From the NCBI RefSeq assembly GCF_024297185.1, contig NZ_JANCTD010000001.1, positions 755,396-819,395 of the forward strand: a stretch of 64,000 bases of DNA, written 5' to 3'. A program made the translations under genes and the position numbers. This document shows positions 15,523 to 22,634 of the stretch, one piece after another. Source of the stretch: Lewinella sp. JB7 (lineage in GTDB: Bacteria; Bacteroidota; Bacteroidia; Chitinophagales; Saprospiraceae). Within the stretch, counting starts at the first letter, position 1, and each line of letters begins with the position of its first letter. The notes beneath the pieces were generated by a model that was not told where the DNA came from, searched no databases, and worked only from the letters and a program-made list of their open reading frames with translations.

Positions 15523-16548
15523 TTAGCTGCCCATGGCCTTCCAGGTCTTCATGAAGTTGAATACCCCCTTCGTGATCCGGGTAGCGGAGTTTCCGGAAGA
15601 GTGACCGTTGGTGTGGATGCCTACGGCGTAACGCTTGCCGCTCTTGATGTGGTAAACGGCCGATCCGCTCTGTCCGCCGGCGGTGTCGATCTCGTAGGTA
15701 ATCGTCCGGCTGCTGACGGCCTTCACCCGGCGCCCGTGGTACCACTGGGTGCCGGCGGGCTTGTCGCCGGGATAGCCGCTCAGGTTGACGTACTTGCTCT
15801 TGAGCGCGCTGTCGCCCATGTAGGCAAAGCCGAGCCAGCCCGTGCGGGAGCCCACGCGGTTGTTCTTGGGCAGGATGATGCAACCGAAGTCGTTGGCCCG
15901 CTGGCGACTGTTCGTCCAGCCCGTCACGCTGCGGAAGTGGGTCGCGGTGTGGGCGCCGTAGGGTAGGGCGGATCCGTTGCGTCCGGGCATTACGGTGATC
16001 GACTGGGCCCAGCCGCCCTCGTTGTGGAGGTAGACGCAGTGGCCGGCCGTCATGATGGTACGCGGACTGATGAACCAGCCGGTACCGATGTAGGTCTTGC
16101 CGGTACGGGTGCGGATACGCAGGGAGCAATGAACGCGCCAGGGGTAGCTGGAGGTGTTGGTGATGCGGATGCGGTCGTCGGTACCGATGACGACCTCATC
16201 GGCCTCCTGCCGCGCTTCGGAAGGGTCGATGTCGTAGCTGCCGAAGTAGGCATCCGGGAAGCTTTCTTCCTGGTCGGTTTCGGGAAGCTGCAGTTCAGGG
16301 GCCGACTCCTCGGAGCTGACCTCGTCGTACTCCGGTGCCTGCTCGTCGAAGCCCTCCTCGGTGGAGAGTTCTTCCAGGGCGCTGTTTTCCGCGATGGGCT
16401 CCAGGCCGAGTTCCATGAGGCGTTCGAACCCCTGCCCCGCGCTGCCGGGCTCGGTGAAGGGGAGGGTAGTGGATTGGGTGGCGGTCTTACCGTCGCCGTT
16501 TTCGTTGGTTTTAACGTCGGTGAATACGTCTTCGAGCTGTGAAGCCAT
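15523..16548 (-). CDS. V8-like (S1B/trypsin-fold) serine peptidase with acidic N-terminal extension and no signal peptide
   Basis: Residues 130-341 form a trypsin-fold protease of the glutamyl-endopeptidase (V8) kind with a complete triad: His170 (TIMTAGHC), Asp220 (ANDFGC) and Ser294 (GGQSGS), plus the C-terminal GIHTNGHSSGNSATRI. Residues 1-125 are very acidic and low in complexity (ELSTEEGFDEQAPEYDEVSS) and probably form a propeptide or a secretion/targeting region. There is no hydrophobic signal sequence at the N-terminus (MASQLEDVFTDVK), which is odd for this family. Either export is non-classical or the protein acts inside the cell. A small lipoprotein gene follows after 6 nt and may be functionally linked. 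Confidence 0.85.
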   Translation of the reverse strand: MASQLEDVFTDVKTNENGDGKTATQSTTLPFTEPGSAGQGFERLMELGLEPIAENSALEELSTEEGFDEQAPEYDEVSSEESAPELQLPETDQEESFPDAYFGSYDIDPSEARQEADEVVIGTDDRIRITNTSSYPWRVHCSLRIRTRTGKTYIGTGWFISPRTIMTAGHCVYLHNEGGWAQSITVMPGRNGSALPYGAHTATHFRSVTGWTNSRQRANDFGCIILPKNNRVGSRTGWLGFAYMGDSALKSKYVNLSGYPGDKPAGTQWYHGRRVKAVSSRTITYEIDTAGGQSGSAVYHIKSGKRYAVGIHTNGHSSGNSATRITKGVFNFMKTWKAMGS

Positions 16549-16771
16549 GATGATGGTGGTAAAAGGTGATGAAGGGTGGTGAACGGTACTTTATTTCCGT
16601 CCGCCCCCGGACGTTACACCCGGACGTGAAATTATTTCACAAATAATCGGAGAGGCAGCACGGGTGCTAACCCAGGATGCCGGCTTTTGCTACCACCAGG
16701 ACGTTTAGGTAAGGTTGCCGGCCAACCGGGTACGCCCTAAATGAACCGGGGGGGAGGAATGGGGTCGATTC

Positions 16772-16791
16772 ATGGCTCCCGCGCCCCCGCC
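16772..16791 (-). repeat. Copy 3 of dispersed 20-nt GC-rich intergenic element (reverse)
   Basis: The minus strand reads GGCGGGGGCGCGGGAGCCAT, a full match to GGCGGGNNCGCGGGAGCMAT. It lies in the divergent gap between the V8-like protease and ppa genes, ends 6 nt before the ppa -7 box and 40 nt before the ppa ATG. Confidence 0.6.
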
Positions 16792-16797
16792 AAGTTG

Positions 16798-16805
16798 TAC
16801 CTTTG
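16798..16805 (+). promoter_or_regulatory. -7 box TACCTTTG for ppa
   Basis: Exact match to the Bacteroidota TAnnTTTG consensus, 26 nt before the ATG at 16832. No good -33 TTTG is present; a GC-rich repeat copy sits where it would be. Confidence 0.55.
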
Positions 16806-16831
16806 CGCCACCAATCCAAAACGACCCCAGT

Positions 16832-17557
16832 ATGGTGCCCGATGCTTACGATAAACTCTGGAAACTGATCGGCCTGCGGTACAAGAGCCACCCCTGGCAC
16901 GGTATCGACATCAGCAGCCGCGCCCCGCGCATCGTGAGCGCGTTCATCGAGGTGATCCCCTCCGATACGGTAAAGTACGAGGTCGATAAGAAGTCGGGCT
17001 ACCTCATCATCGACCGCCCGCAGAAGTTCTCCAACATCGTACCCGCCCTCTACGGCTTCATTCCCCAAACCTACTGCAAGGACGAGGTGGCCAGGTTCTG
17101 TATGGAAAAGACCGGCCGCGAGGGCATCGAGGGCGACGACGACCCGCTGGACATCTGCGTACTCACCGAGCGGGAAGTGACCCACGGTAACATCATCGTG
17201 AAGGCCAAGCCCATCGGTGGCTTCCGCATGCTCGATGGGGGAGAGGCCGACGACAAGATCATCGCCGTACTCGAAAACGACGAGGTCTACGGCAGCTGGG
17301 AGGACGTCAGCGATCTGCCTCCCTCCATCCTTGATCGTCTGCGCCACTACTTCCTAACCTACAAACAGCTCCCCAGCATCGCGCCCAAGTGCGAGATCAC
17401 CCACACCTACGGTCGCGAGGAAGCCCAGGAAGTGATCCGCCGCAGCCAGCGTGACTACGCCACCCACTACGGAAATCTGGAGGACGTGATGAGCGCCACC
17501 CTGATGGAAGCCCTCAGCTTCGGTCAGCGGCAGAAGGGGATTCTGGACAGCCTGTAA
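16832..17557 (+). CDS. ppa: Inorganic pyrophosphatase, family I
   Basis: The 241-residue cytoplasmic enzyme hydrolyses pyrophosphate to drive biosynthetic reactions. It shows IEVIPSDTVKYEVDKKSGYLIIDRP (about 33-57), YGFIPQTYC (about 75-83), the signature EGDDDPLDICVL (about 104-115) that binds Mg2+, then DDKIIAVLENDEVY and DLPPSILDRLRHYFLTYK. It is longer than the E. coli enzyme (about 175) and resembles the longer Bacteroidota form. The ATG at 16832 (MVPDAYDKLWKLIGL) is preferred to an in-frame ATG at 16772, because the extension would be Pro-rich and would include the promoter. Monocistronic. Confidence 0.93.
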   Translation: MVPDAYDKLWKLIGLRYKSHPWHGIDISSRAPRIVSAFIEVIPSDTVKYEVDKKSGYLIIDRPQKFSNIVPALYGFIPQTYCKDEVARFCMEKTGREGIEGDDDPLDICVLTEREVTHGNIIVKAKPIGGFRMLDGGEADDKIIAVLENDEVYGSWEDVSDLPPSILDRLRHYFLTYKQLPSIAPKCEITHTYGREEAQEVIRRSQRDYATHYGNLEDVMSATLMEALSFGQRQKGILDSL

Positions 17558-17642
17558 CTTTCAGGTTTTCTTAACGTTCCGGGGGCCAACGGATCTGCCC
17601 GGCCCACCGTCTTGGCCCGGTACATCAATCAAATGTGCCCCC

Positions 17643-18080
17643 ATGAAGTCACTTATGCTTTTTGCGCTGATCCTCGGTCTTTCCTGCACGAGCTGTGGCG
17701 AAGACGATGCGATCCCCCGCCTGGCCTGCGGGCCGGACATTAAAATCGTGGACGTGATCGTCGATCCCACCGGCGATGACTTTCAGTTGCTGGAAGCCCG
17801 CATCACGGATCTGTGCCTACAGGTCACCATCGAAGCGACGGGTTGCAGCAGCCAGGGATGGCGGATGGAACTGCACACGCTCGGGGAAGTGGCGGAAAGC
17901 CAGCCCACCCAGACGTCCGCCCGCCTGATCTTCGACGACGGGGTTCCCGCCGGCGATTTTACCTGCCAGGCTCAGATAGTCGAGACGTACACCTTCGATC
18001 TTTCGCCCTACCTGACGCCCCAGACCCTGCCGACACGCTTTTCGCTCGACGGCAGCGACGCTCCGCTGGACATCGAATAA
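17643..18080 (+). CDS. Hypothetical lipoprotein, 145 aa
   Basis: A hydrophobic leader ends in a lipobox region with two cysteines (LGLSCTSCGEDD), so the protein should be lipidated at Cys15 or Cys18. The mature part has four further Cys (ACGPD, DLCLQ, ATGCSS, FTCQAQ), which may form two disulfides, and a strand-rich pattern without a family I recognise. It sits 85 nt after ppa and ends at a strong terminator, so it may be read from the ppa promoter or its own. Function unknown. Confidence 0.7.
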   Translation: MKSLMLFALILGLSCTSCGEDDAIPRLACGPDIKIVDVIVDPTGDDFQLLEARITDLCLQVTIEATGCSSQGWRMELHTLGEVAESQPTQTSARLIFDDGVPAGDFTCQAQIVETYTFDLSPYLTPQTLPTRFSLDGSDAPLDIE

Positions 18081-18104
18081 TTCCTTACGAACACTTGATC
18101 CCGT

Positions 18105-18139
18105 AGCCGGTAACGCCTGAGCGTGCCGGCTTTTTTTTT
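18105..18139 (+). terminator. Intrinsic terminator after the 145-aa lipoprotein gene
   Basis: AGCCGG (18105-18110) and CCGGCT (18126-18131) enclose an inner ACGC/GCGT stem and are followed by nine T (18131-18139). The stem begins 24 nt after the stop codon and separates this gene from the convergent M23 peptidase gene. Confidence 0.88.
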
Positions 18140-18162
18140 GGGCGGGGACGCAGGTCCAACGA

Positions 18163-19335
18163 TCAGTCGAAGTTGGCGAATCCCGTTTCTCCCGCCGCCG
18201 TCCGGATGCGGTAGTATCGTTCCGTGACCCCGAGCACGGTGATGGGTTCCGTGTTGGTAAGTTCCCGGACCACGACCGTGCGGTCCCGGTCCGGCCGGTA
18301 ACGCAGGTAGTGGCGACCCCGTTCCGGAACGGCATCGGGCGGGTCCTGTAGCGGGTAGCGGACGGTGGGGCCCTCGCCGTCCGGTCCGCGTAAGTAGGAA
18401 TAGGGATCGCGGGCACCGTTGCGGTAAATGCCAAAGTGCAGATGGGGCGGGGTGGTGCGGGCGTTACCGGTGTTGCCGACCAGGCCGATGGTGTCGCCCC
18501 GGCTGACCGACTGCCCGGCCCGCACCAGTTGGCTGTCGAGGTGAGCGTAGTAGTAGGTTAGCCCGCGCCCCTCGCCGTCGCGAAGCCAGACGGTCTTCCC
18601 CCCGAGCCCGCCGGTCTTGGTAGACCGCACCCGCCCGTCGGCAACGGCGATGAGCGGCGTGCCGCGGGGCGCGAAAATGTCGTTCCCTTCGTGGCGTCGC
18701 TGACCGCCGGAGCGGCTGTCGCCCCAGAAGGATTGAATGTTGCGGACGGAGGCGTCCGCTACGGGGAAGGTCAGGGCCGGAGTGGTTTGAAGGGTAAGTT
18801 CGTAGTGGCTGCCGTTGCCCGGAGGGGTCTGCACGACGAGGAGCAGTTCCTGGCCGCCGACCCGGTCGGATTCGTACGTGATCCGGGGCCGGTCGGGCGA
18901 CCAGCGGAGGAGGGCGTCGCGCGCGTCCGGTACTGCGGGGTCCCCGACGGCGAACAGTTCGCCGAAGACCGGTCCGCCGCTGCTGTCGGGGCGTACCGTC
19001 GCGGTCAGTTGGCGACCGGGCGGAAGGTAAAAGCGCACCGACGAGGCCGAGAGTTCCAGCGACGCGGGGTAACGGAATCGTTCCCGGTAGGGTAGGTCGA
19101 CCCGCAGGGTATCGGTGAGGGCACGGAGGTAGGCGGAGTCCCAGGCGGCCACGAGGGCGTCTCCGGAATCACTGCGCAGGCTGTCGTGGGCGAAGTCCTG
19201 CCGGGGCGTGCGCGGAGTGAGGATATTCTCGACCGCCTCCGTAACCCCGCCGAAGTACCGGTGGCAGGCGGCGATCATCAGGAGGATGCTCGCCAGCAGG
19301 AGCAGGGGTCTCAGCGTGCTAGTCTTGGAGGGCAT
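18163..19335 (-). CDS. M23 family metallopeptidase (LytM/DD-endopeptidase type), exported
   Basis: The 390-residue protein has a hydrophobic N-terminus ending MIAACHRYFGG, a plausible lipobox. After a roughly 150-residue beta-rich region, the M23 catalytic domain spans about 200-320: RRHEGNDIFAPRGTPL (His and Asp zinc ligands), GKTVWLRDGEGRGLTYYYAHLDSQ, RGDTIGLVGNTGNARTTPPHLHFGIY (HxH ligand). The last 60 residues, with TVVVRELTNTEPITVLGVTERYYRIRT, look like an SH3-type module that may bind the wall. It cleaves peptidoglycan cross-links or other extracellular peptides in the periplasm. All zinc ligands are present, so it should be active. Divergent from the beta-propeller lipoprotein gene. 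Confidence 0.9.
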   Translation of the reverse strand: MPSKTSTLRPLLLLASILLMIAACHRYFGGVTEAVENILTPRTPRQDFAHDSLRSDSGDALVAAWDSAYLRALTDTLRVDLPYRERFRYPASLELSASSVRFYLPPGRQLTATVRPDSSGGPVFGELFAVGDPAVPDARDALLRWSPDRPRITYESDRVGGQELLLVVQTPPGNGSHYELTLQTTPALTFPVADASVRNIQSFWGDSRSGGQRRHEGNDIFAPRGTPLIAVADGRVRSTKTGGLGGKTVWLRDGEGRGLTYYYAHLDSQLVRAGQSVSRGDTIGLVGNTGNARTTPPHLHFGIYRNGARDPYSYLRGPDGEGPTVRYPLQDPPDAVPERGRHYLRYRPDRDRTVVVRELTNTEPITVLGVTERYYRIRTAAGETGFANFD

Positions 19336-19434
19336 ACTCCGGAAACAGGAAGCCGGCGGGAGGGATGCGCCTTAACGGGAGTTTAACGGTTCGGGCGGAA
19401 GCCGTAAAGTACCCGAACAGCGGCGGCGCAATTA

Positions 19435-19459
19435 CCGTTGGAACCAACGGACCGGTCCG
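19435..19459. promoter_or_regulatory. Two adjoining palindromes, operator-like
   Basis: CCGTTGG-AA-CCAACGG (19435-19450) overlaps the perfect palindrome CGGACCGGTCCG (19448-19459). They lie 32 nt before the ATG at 19491, in the gap to the divergent M23 gene. Such paired dyads often bind dimeric repressors, but no cognate regulator is adjacent. Confidence 0.4.
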
Positions 19460-19490
19460 GTCCGAACTCCTCCGTAGCCACTAACAGACC

Positions 19491-20438
19491 ATGACAATAC
19501 TAAGAACGACCTTCCTCCTCCTTTTTGCCCTCTTCCTCGTCACTTCCTGCGACCGCACCGAAGCGGTCGATCTCGCTAACCAGGAAGTAGCGTTTCGGAA
19601 GGCTTTTCCGGACGTACTGCCCCTGCCCAACGGATTCGCGCCCGAGGGCATCGTTGCCGGCGACGGGAACACCTTCTACGTCGGTTCCCTGGCCGACGGG
19701 TCGATCTACCGCGGAAACTTTCAGGACGGAAGTGGGGAGGTGATCTATACGCCGGACGGCGGGGGCGTAGCGGTCGGACTAGCCTACGATGCCTCCACAA
19801 AATATCTGTACGTAGCGGGTGGCCCGACGGGGATGGCCTACGTACTCGATACGCGTACCCGGAACGAAGTGGCCCGCTATGACTTTGGCGGGAGCTTCGT
19901 GAACGACGTGACCGTAACCACGGACGCGGCGTACTTCACCGACTCCTTCGAACCGAAGCTTTACGTCGTGCAACTGCGTCCCAACGGTACCCCGACCGGA
20001 CAGACCTCTACCCTGGAACTTGGGGGAGATTTTGAATTCCGCGCCGGTGCGTTCAACGCCAACGGGATTACCGCCACGCCGAACGGTAAGGCTCTGATCG
20101 TGGTCAACAGCACGTTTGGAACCCTGTACCTCACCGACCCGGCTACGGGCGTGGCCACGCGGATCGAGCTGAACGGCGCGACCGTAGTGAACGGAGACGG
20201 CATTCTGCTGGTGGGTAAAACGCTCTACGTCGTACAGAACGCCCTGAACCAGATCGCCGAAATTGAGCTGAGCTCCGACTACCGATCGGGTCGCGTGACG
20301 GACATCATCACCGACCCCGCCTTTCGGGTGCCGACTACGGTCGCCCGAAAGGGATCCACGCTCTACGCCGTTAATGCGCGTTTTGGTACTACGCCGGGCC
20401 CCGGGGTGGAGTATGAGGTCGTCGCGGTGAAGCGGTAG
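19491..20438 (+). CDS. SMP-30/NHL-type beta-propeller lipoprotein
   Basis: The 315-residue protein has a signal peptide with lipobox LFLVTSC (Cys19). The mature part carries repeated propeller blades of about 45 residues: APEGIVAGDGNTFYVGSLADGSIYR, VGLAYDASTKYLYVAGG, NDVTVTTDAAYFTDSFEPKLYV, NGITATPNGKALIVVNS, GDGILLVGKTLYVVQN, VPTTVARKGSTLYAVNARF. This is the six-bladed fold of SMP-30/gluconolactonase-like and superoxide-dismutase-adjacent propellers, often with lactonase activity or none. The acidic metal ligands typical of active SMP-30 enzymes are not obvious to me, so a binding or scaffold role is possible. Two overlapping palindromes precede it. Confidence 0.75.
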   Translation: MTILRTTFLLLFALFLVTSCDRTEAVDLANQEVAFRKAFPDVLPLPNGFAPEGIVAGDGNTFYVGSLADGSIYRGNFQDGSGEVIYTPDGGGVAVGLAYDASTKYLYVAGGPTGMAYVLDTRTRNEVARYDFGGSFVNDVTVTTDAAYFTDSFEPKLYVVQLRPNGTPTGQTSTLELGGDFEFRAGAFNANGITATPNGKALIVVNSTFGTLYLTDPATGVATRIELNGATVVNGDGILLVGKTLYVVQNALNQIAEIELSSDYRSGRVTDIITDPAFRVPTTVARKGSTLYAVNARFGTTPGPGVEYEVVAVKR

Positions 20439-20574
20439 CGGACTTACGGGCGTACGGGGTCAAATCGTGGGGAAGGTGTGCACCAAGCCGAAATTTCGCG
20501 GTTCGTAACCAAATGGGCTTGCTATCCGTTAATCAACAAAAGAACCCGCGACCCCGCCCGCATCAACAGTATTA

Positions 20575-21393
20575 ATGACCTTACCTATGCACCTTAGTCC
20601 CGCCGCGTGCGAGGAATTTACGAGCCTTAACGAGCGCCTGCTGGCCTTTGCCGGCCGGCAGTCGGTGTACGGGAATCCCGACCTCATCGAGCGCTTCCTC
20701 GCCAGTGAAGCCGGGGCCGGGCTTACCGAAAAACAGCGCCGTAAGGTTCGCAACTTCAGCACCGTAAAGCAGGGGCGGTTCTACCTGGTCAAACAATATA
20801 AGAAGTATGCCGTGCTGATGGACGACTACACCCTCTACGGCGTGGTCGGTACGCGGCAGTCTCCCGAATCCGCGGTGCAGACCGAACTGCCCGTTCGCGT
20901 GGAGGCCGTGCTGCGGCCCTTCGACAACCGGATCGTCGTGGAAGAACTTACGGTAGCTCCCGCCGAAGCGGAAAGCCCCAGCCGGAGCGATATTGAATAC
21001 GAATTTAAACAGATCAAAGACGTGCGCGGAATAACCGAAACCCTCGACCCCCGGATGCTGGAAAAACAGGCCAGCCCCGCCACCCAGCGCGCCGAAAAGC
21101 AGCTGCGGCAGTACCTCAAGTCGGCCGCCACCCGTGATAAGCACGAGGACGACATCAAGAAGATCCTCGCTAAGCACCCCGAATTACACGACGTCTATAT
21201 GCAGATGTACTCCAAGCTGAGTGCCCGCGCGATCAAAAAGGAATTAAAGGCCAACGGCGTGCGCGAACGCCACTTCGCCGTGTACAACAACTCCGTCGTC
21301 GCCGTAGCCCCTACCCGCGGAGAACTGCTGGAACAGCTCAGCGATCTCAGTTTTGACGGGATGATGGACCAGTGCGCGCTCTTCCGCCTGTAA
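20575..21393 (+). CDS. Hypothetical cytoplasmic protein, 272 aa
   Basis: I do not recognise the family. The protein has no signal or membrane segment. Residues 1-70 are helical (LNERLLAFAGRQSVYGNPDLIERFL); 70-130 are strand-rich (FSTVKQGRFYLVKQYKKYAVLMDDYTLYGVVG), suggesting a small beta-barrel; 135-205 are a charged helical region rich in Lys and Glu; the last 60 residues include SARAIKKELKANGVRERHFAVYNNSVVAV. An in-frame ATG at 20587 (MHLSPAACEEF) is an equally good start. It is followed after 60 nt by the GlcG-like gene on the same strand. Confidence 0.6.
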   Translation: MTLPMHLSPAACEEFTSLNERLLAFAGRQSVYGNPDLIERFLASEAGAGLTEKQRRKVRNFSTVKQGRFYLVKQYKKYAVLMDDYTLYGVVGTRQSPESAVQTELPVRVEAVLRPFDNRIVVEELTVAPAEAESPSRSDIEYEFKQIKDVRGITETLDPRMLEKQASPATQRAEKQLRQYLKSAATRDKHEDDIKKILAKHPELHDVYMQMYSKLSARAIKKELKANGVRERHFAVYNNSVVAVAPTRGELLEQLSDLSFDGMMDQCALFRL

Positions 21394-21453
21394 GCCGGCG
21401 TAAATCGCGGATGGTGCGGTTCCCCCTATCTTAGGGAGCAAACCCATCGCGCT

Positions 21454-21852
21454 ATGAACATTACCCTCTCCCAGGCCGAATCGGTCATTGCCGCCGCCAA
21501 GAAACGGGCCGCGGAAATCAGTACCAAAATGGACATCTGCGTCGTCGACGCCGGCGCCAACATCGTAGCTTTCGCCCGGATGGACGGCGCCTGGATCGGC
21601 TCGGTCGACATCGCCATCAAGAAGGCCCGGACGGCGGCCTGGTTCACCATGGGTACCCACGAGCTGAGTCCGCTGGTACAGCCCGGCCAGCCCCTCTACC
21701 ACATCGAACACAGCAACGGCGGTCTGATCACCTTTCCCGGCGGCATCGTCCTCAAACACGGCGACGAGGTCATCGGCGCGGTCGGGGTATCAGGCAGCAC
21801 GGTGGATAACGATCAGCTGGTCGCCGAAGCGGGAGCGGAAGCCATCCGATAG
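21454..21852 (+). CDS. GlcG/HbpS family protein
   Basis: The 132-residue protein matches the GlcG/HbpS (DUF336) fold in length and pattern: NITLSQAESVIAAAKKRAAE, DICVVDAGANIVAFARMDGAWIGSVDIAIKKARTAAWF (about 30-68), then GGLITFPGGIVLKHGDEVIGAVGVSGSTVDNDQLVAEAGAEAI. Members bind haem (HbpS) or accompany glycolate, propanediol or cobalamin operons. Here it is alone, with no such operon next to it. TATCTTAG at 21427-21434, one base off a -7 box, lies 19 nt before the ATG. Confidence 0.88.
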   Translation: MNITLSQAESVIAAAKKRAAEISTKMDICVVDAGANIVAFARMDGAWIGSVDIAIKKARTAAWFTMGTHELSPLVQPGQPLYHIEHSNGGLITFPGGIVLKHGDEVIGAVGVSGSTVDNDQLVAEAGAEAIR

Positions 21853-21872
21853 AGAACTCTTATTCAAGGATA

Positions 21873-22595
21873 TTACCCGAAAGGCGAAACCAGTAAACGC
21901 CGGGTGTGCGACCCGAAGGAAGCCTGACTCATTCGGAGGAAGTACGTTCCGGCGGGGAGCCGTTCCCCGAGTTGAAGCTGAAAGTATTCGCCGGAGCCAA
22001 CGTGCACGCGGCGGGTGAACATGCGGCGACCCGCGGCATCCAGAATTTCTACGTTCACCGGCTCACTGCCGTTCAGATCCTGCACGTCCACTCCGATGGT
22101 GTGTCCGGTGCTGGGGTTGGGATGGATGACGAACCGCGGGGTAGAATCTTCTGCCCGTCGCTTAACCTCCACTAAATCGGAGTACGTGTGGGTGCCGTCC
22201 AGGTCCACCGACTTTAGCCGGTAGTGGGCTACCCCCGTGAAGGACGTGAGGTCGAGCAGTTCGTAGTTCAACCTTCCCCCCTGCAGGGAGGTGCCGGCGG
22301 CGGCGACCCGCCCGACGGTAGCAAAGCTACGACCGTCGACGGTGCGCTCGACGAGAAAGTAATCGGTTCCGCTTTCGTAAGCGGTCGTCCACTGCAGGAC
22401 GATTTTGTTCTCTGCGGCTTGCGCGGAAAAGTCCAGCAGCGTGAGGGGCATGGCGGCCGGCGCGCTGTAGGAGTCGGAAGCTACTCCGCTGCCACTCCCG
22501 CCACTGTACTGGGCCCGGGAGGGGGCGGCAAGGATGAGGACGAAGAGAAGGAATAAGGGGCGGAGGCGCGTGGGCGCTTGGGAAATATTGTACAT
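21873..22595 (-). CDS. T9SS type A sorting-domain protein, 240 aa
   Basis: A signal peptide (residues 1-28, LRPLFLLFVLILAAPSRAQ) is followed by a fibronectin-like segment LTLLDFSAQAAENKIVLQWTTAYE...DYFLVERTVDGRSFATVG (about 52-100) and then the T9SS C-terminal domain: FVIHPNPSTGHTIGVDVQDL (about 155-174), VEILDAAGRRMFTRRV, LPAGTYFLRMSQ, ending in LLVSPFG. Nearly all of the protein is sorting machinery plus one sandwich domain, so it is a small secreted surface protein without a visible enzyme. It lies 39 nt downstream of the SUMF1-domain gene start-to-stop order on the same strand and may be co-expressed with it as an exported pair. Confidence 0.82.
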   Translation of the reverse strand: MYNISQAPTRLRPLFLLFVLILAAPSRAQYSGGSGSGVASDSYSAPAAMPLTLLDFSAQAAENKIVLQWTTAYESGTDYFLVERTVDGRSFATVGRVAAAGTSLQGGRLNYELLDLTSFTGVAHYRLKSVDLDGTHTYSDLVEVKRRAEDSTPRFVIHPNPSTGHTIGVDVQDLNGSEPVNVEILDAAGRRMFTRRVHVGSGEYFQLQLGERLPAGTYFLRMSQASFGSHTRRLLVSPFG

Positions 22596-22634
22596 GATGT
22601 TGATAGTGTCTAGTTGATTAAAGTGGCTGCTGGC

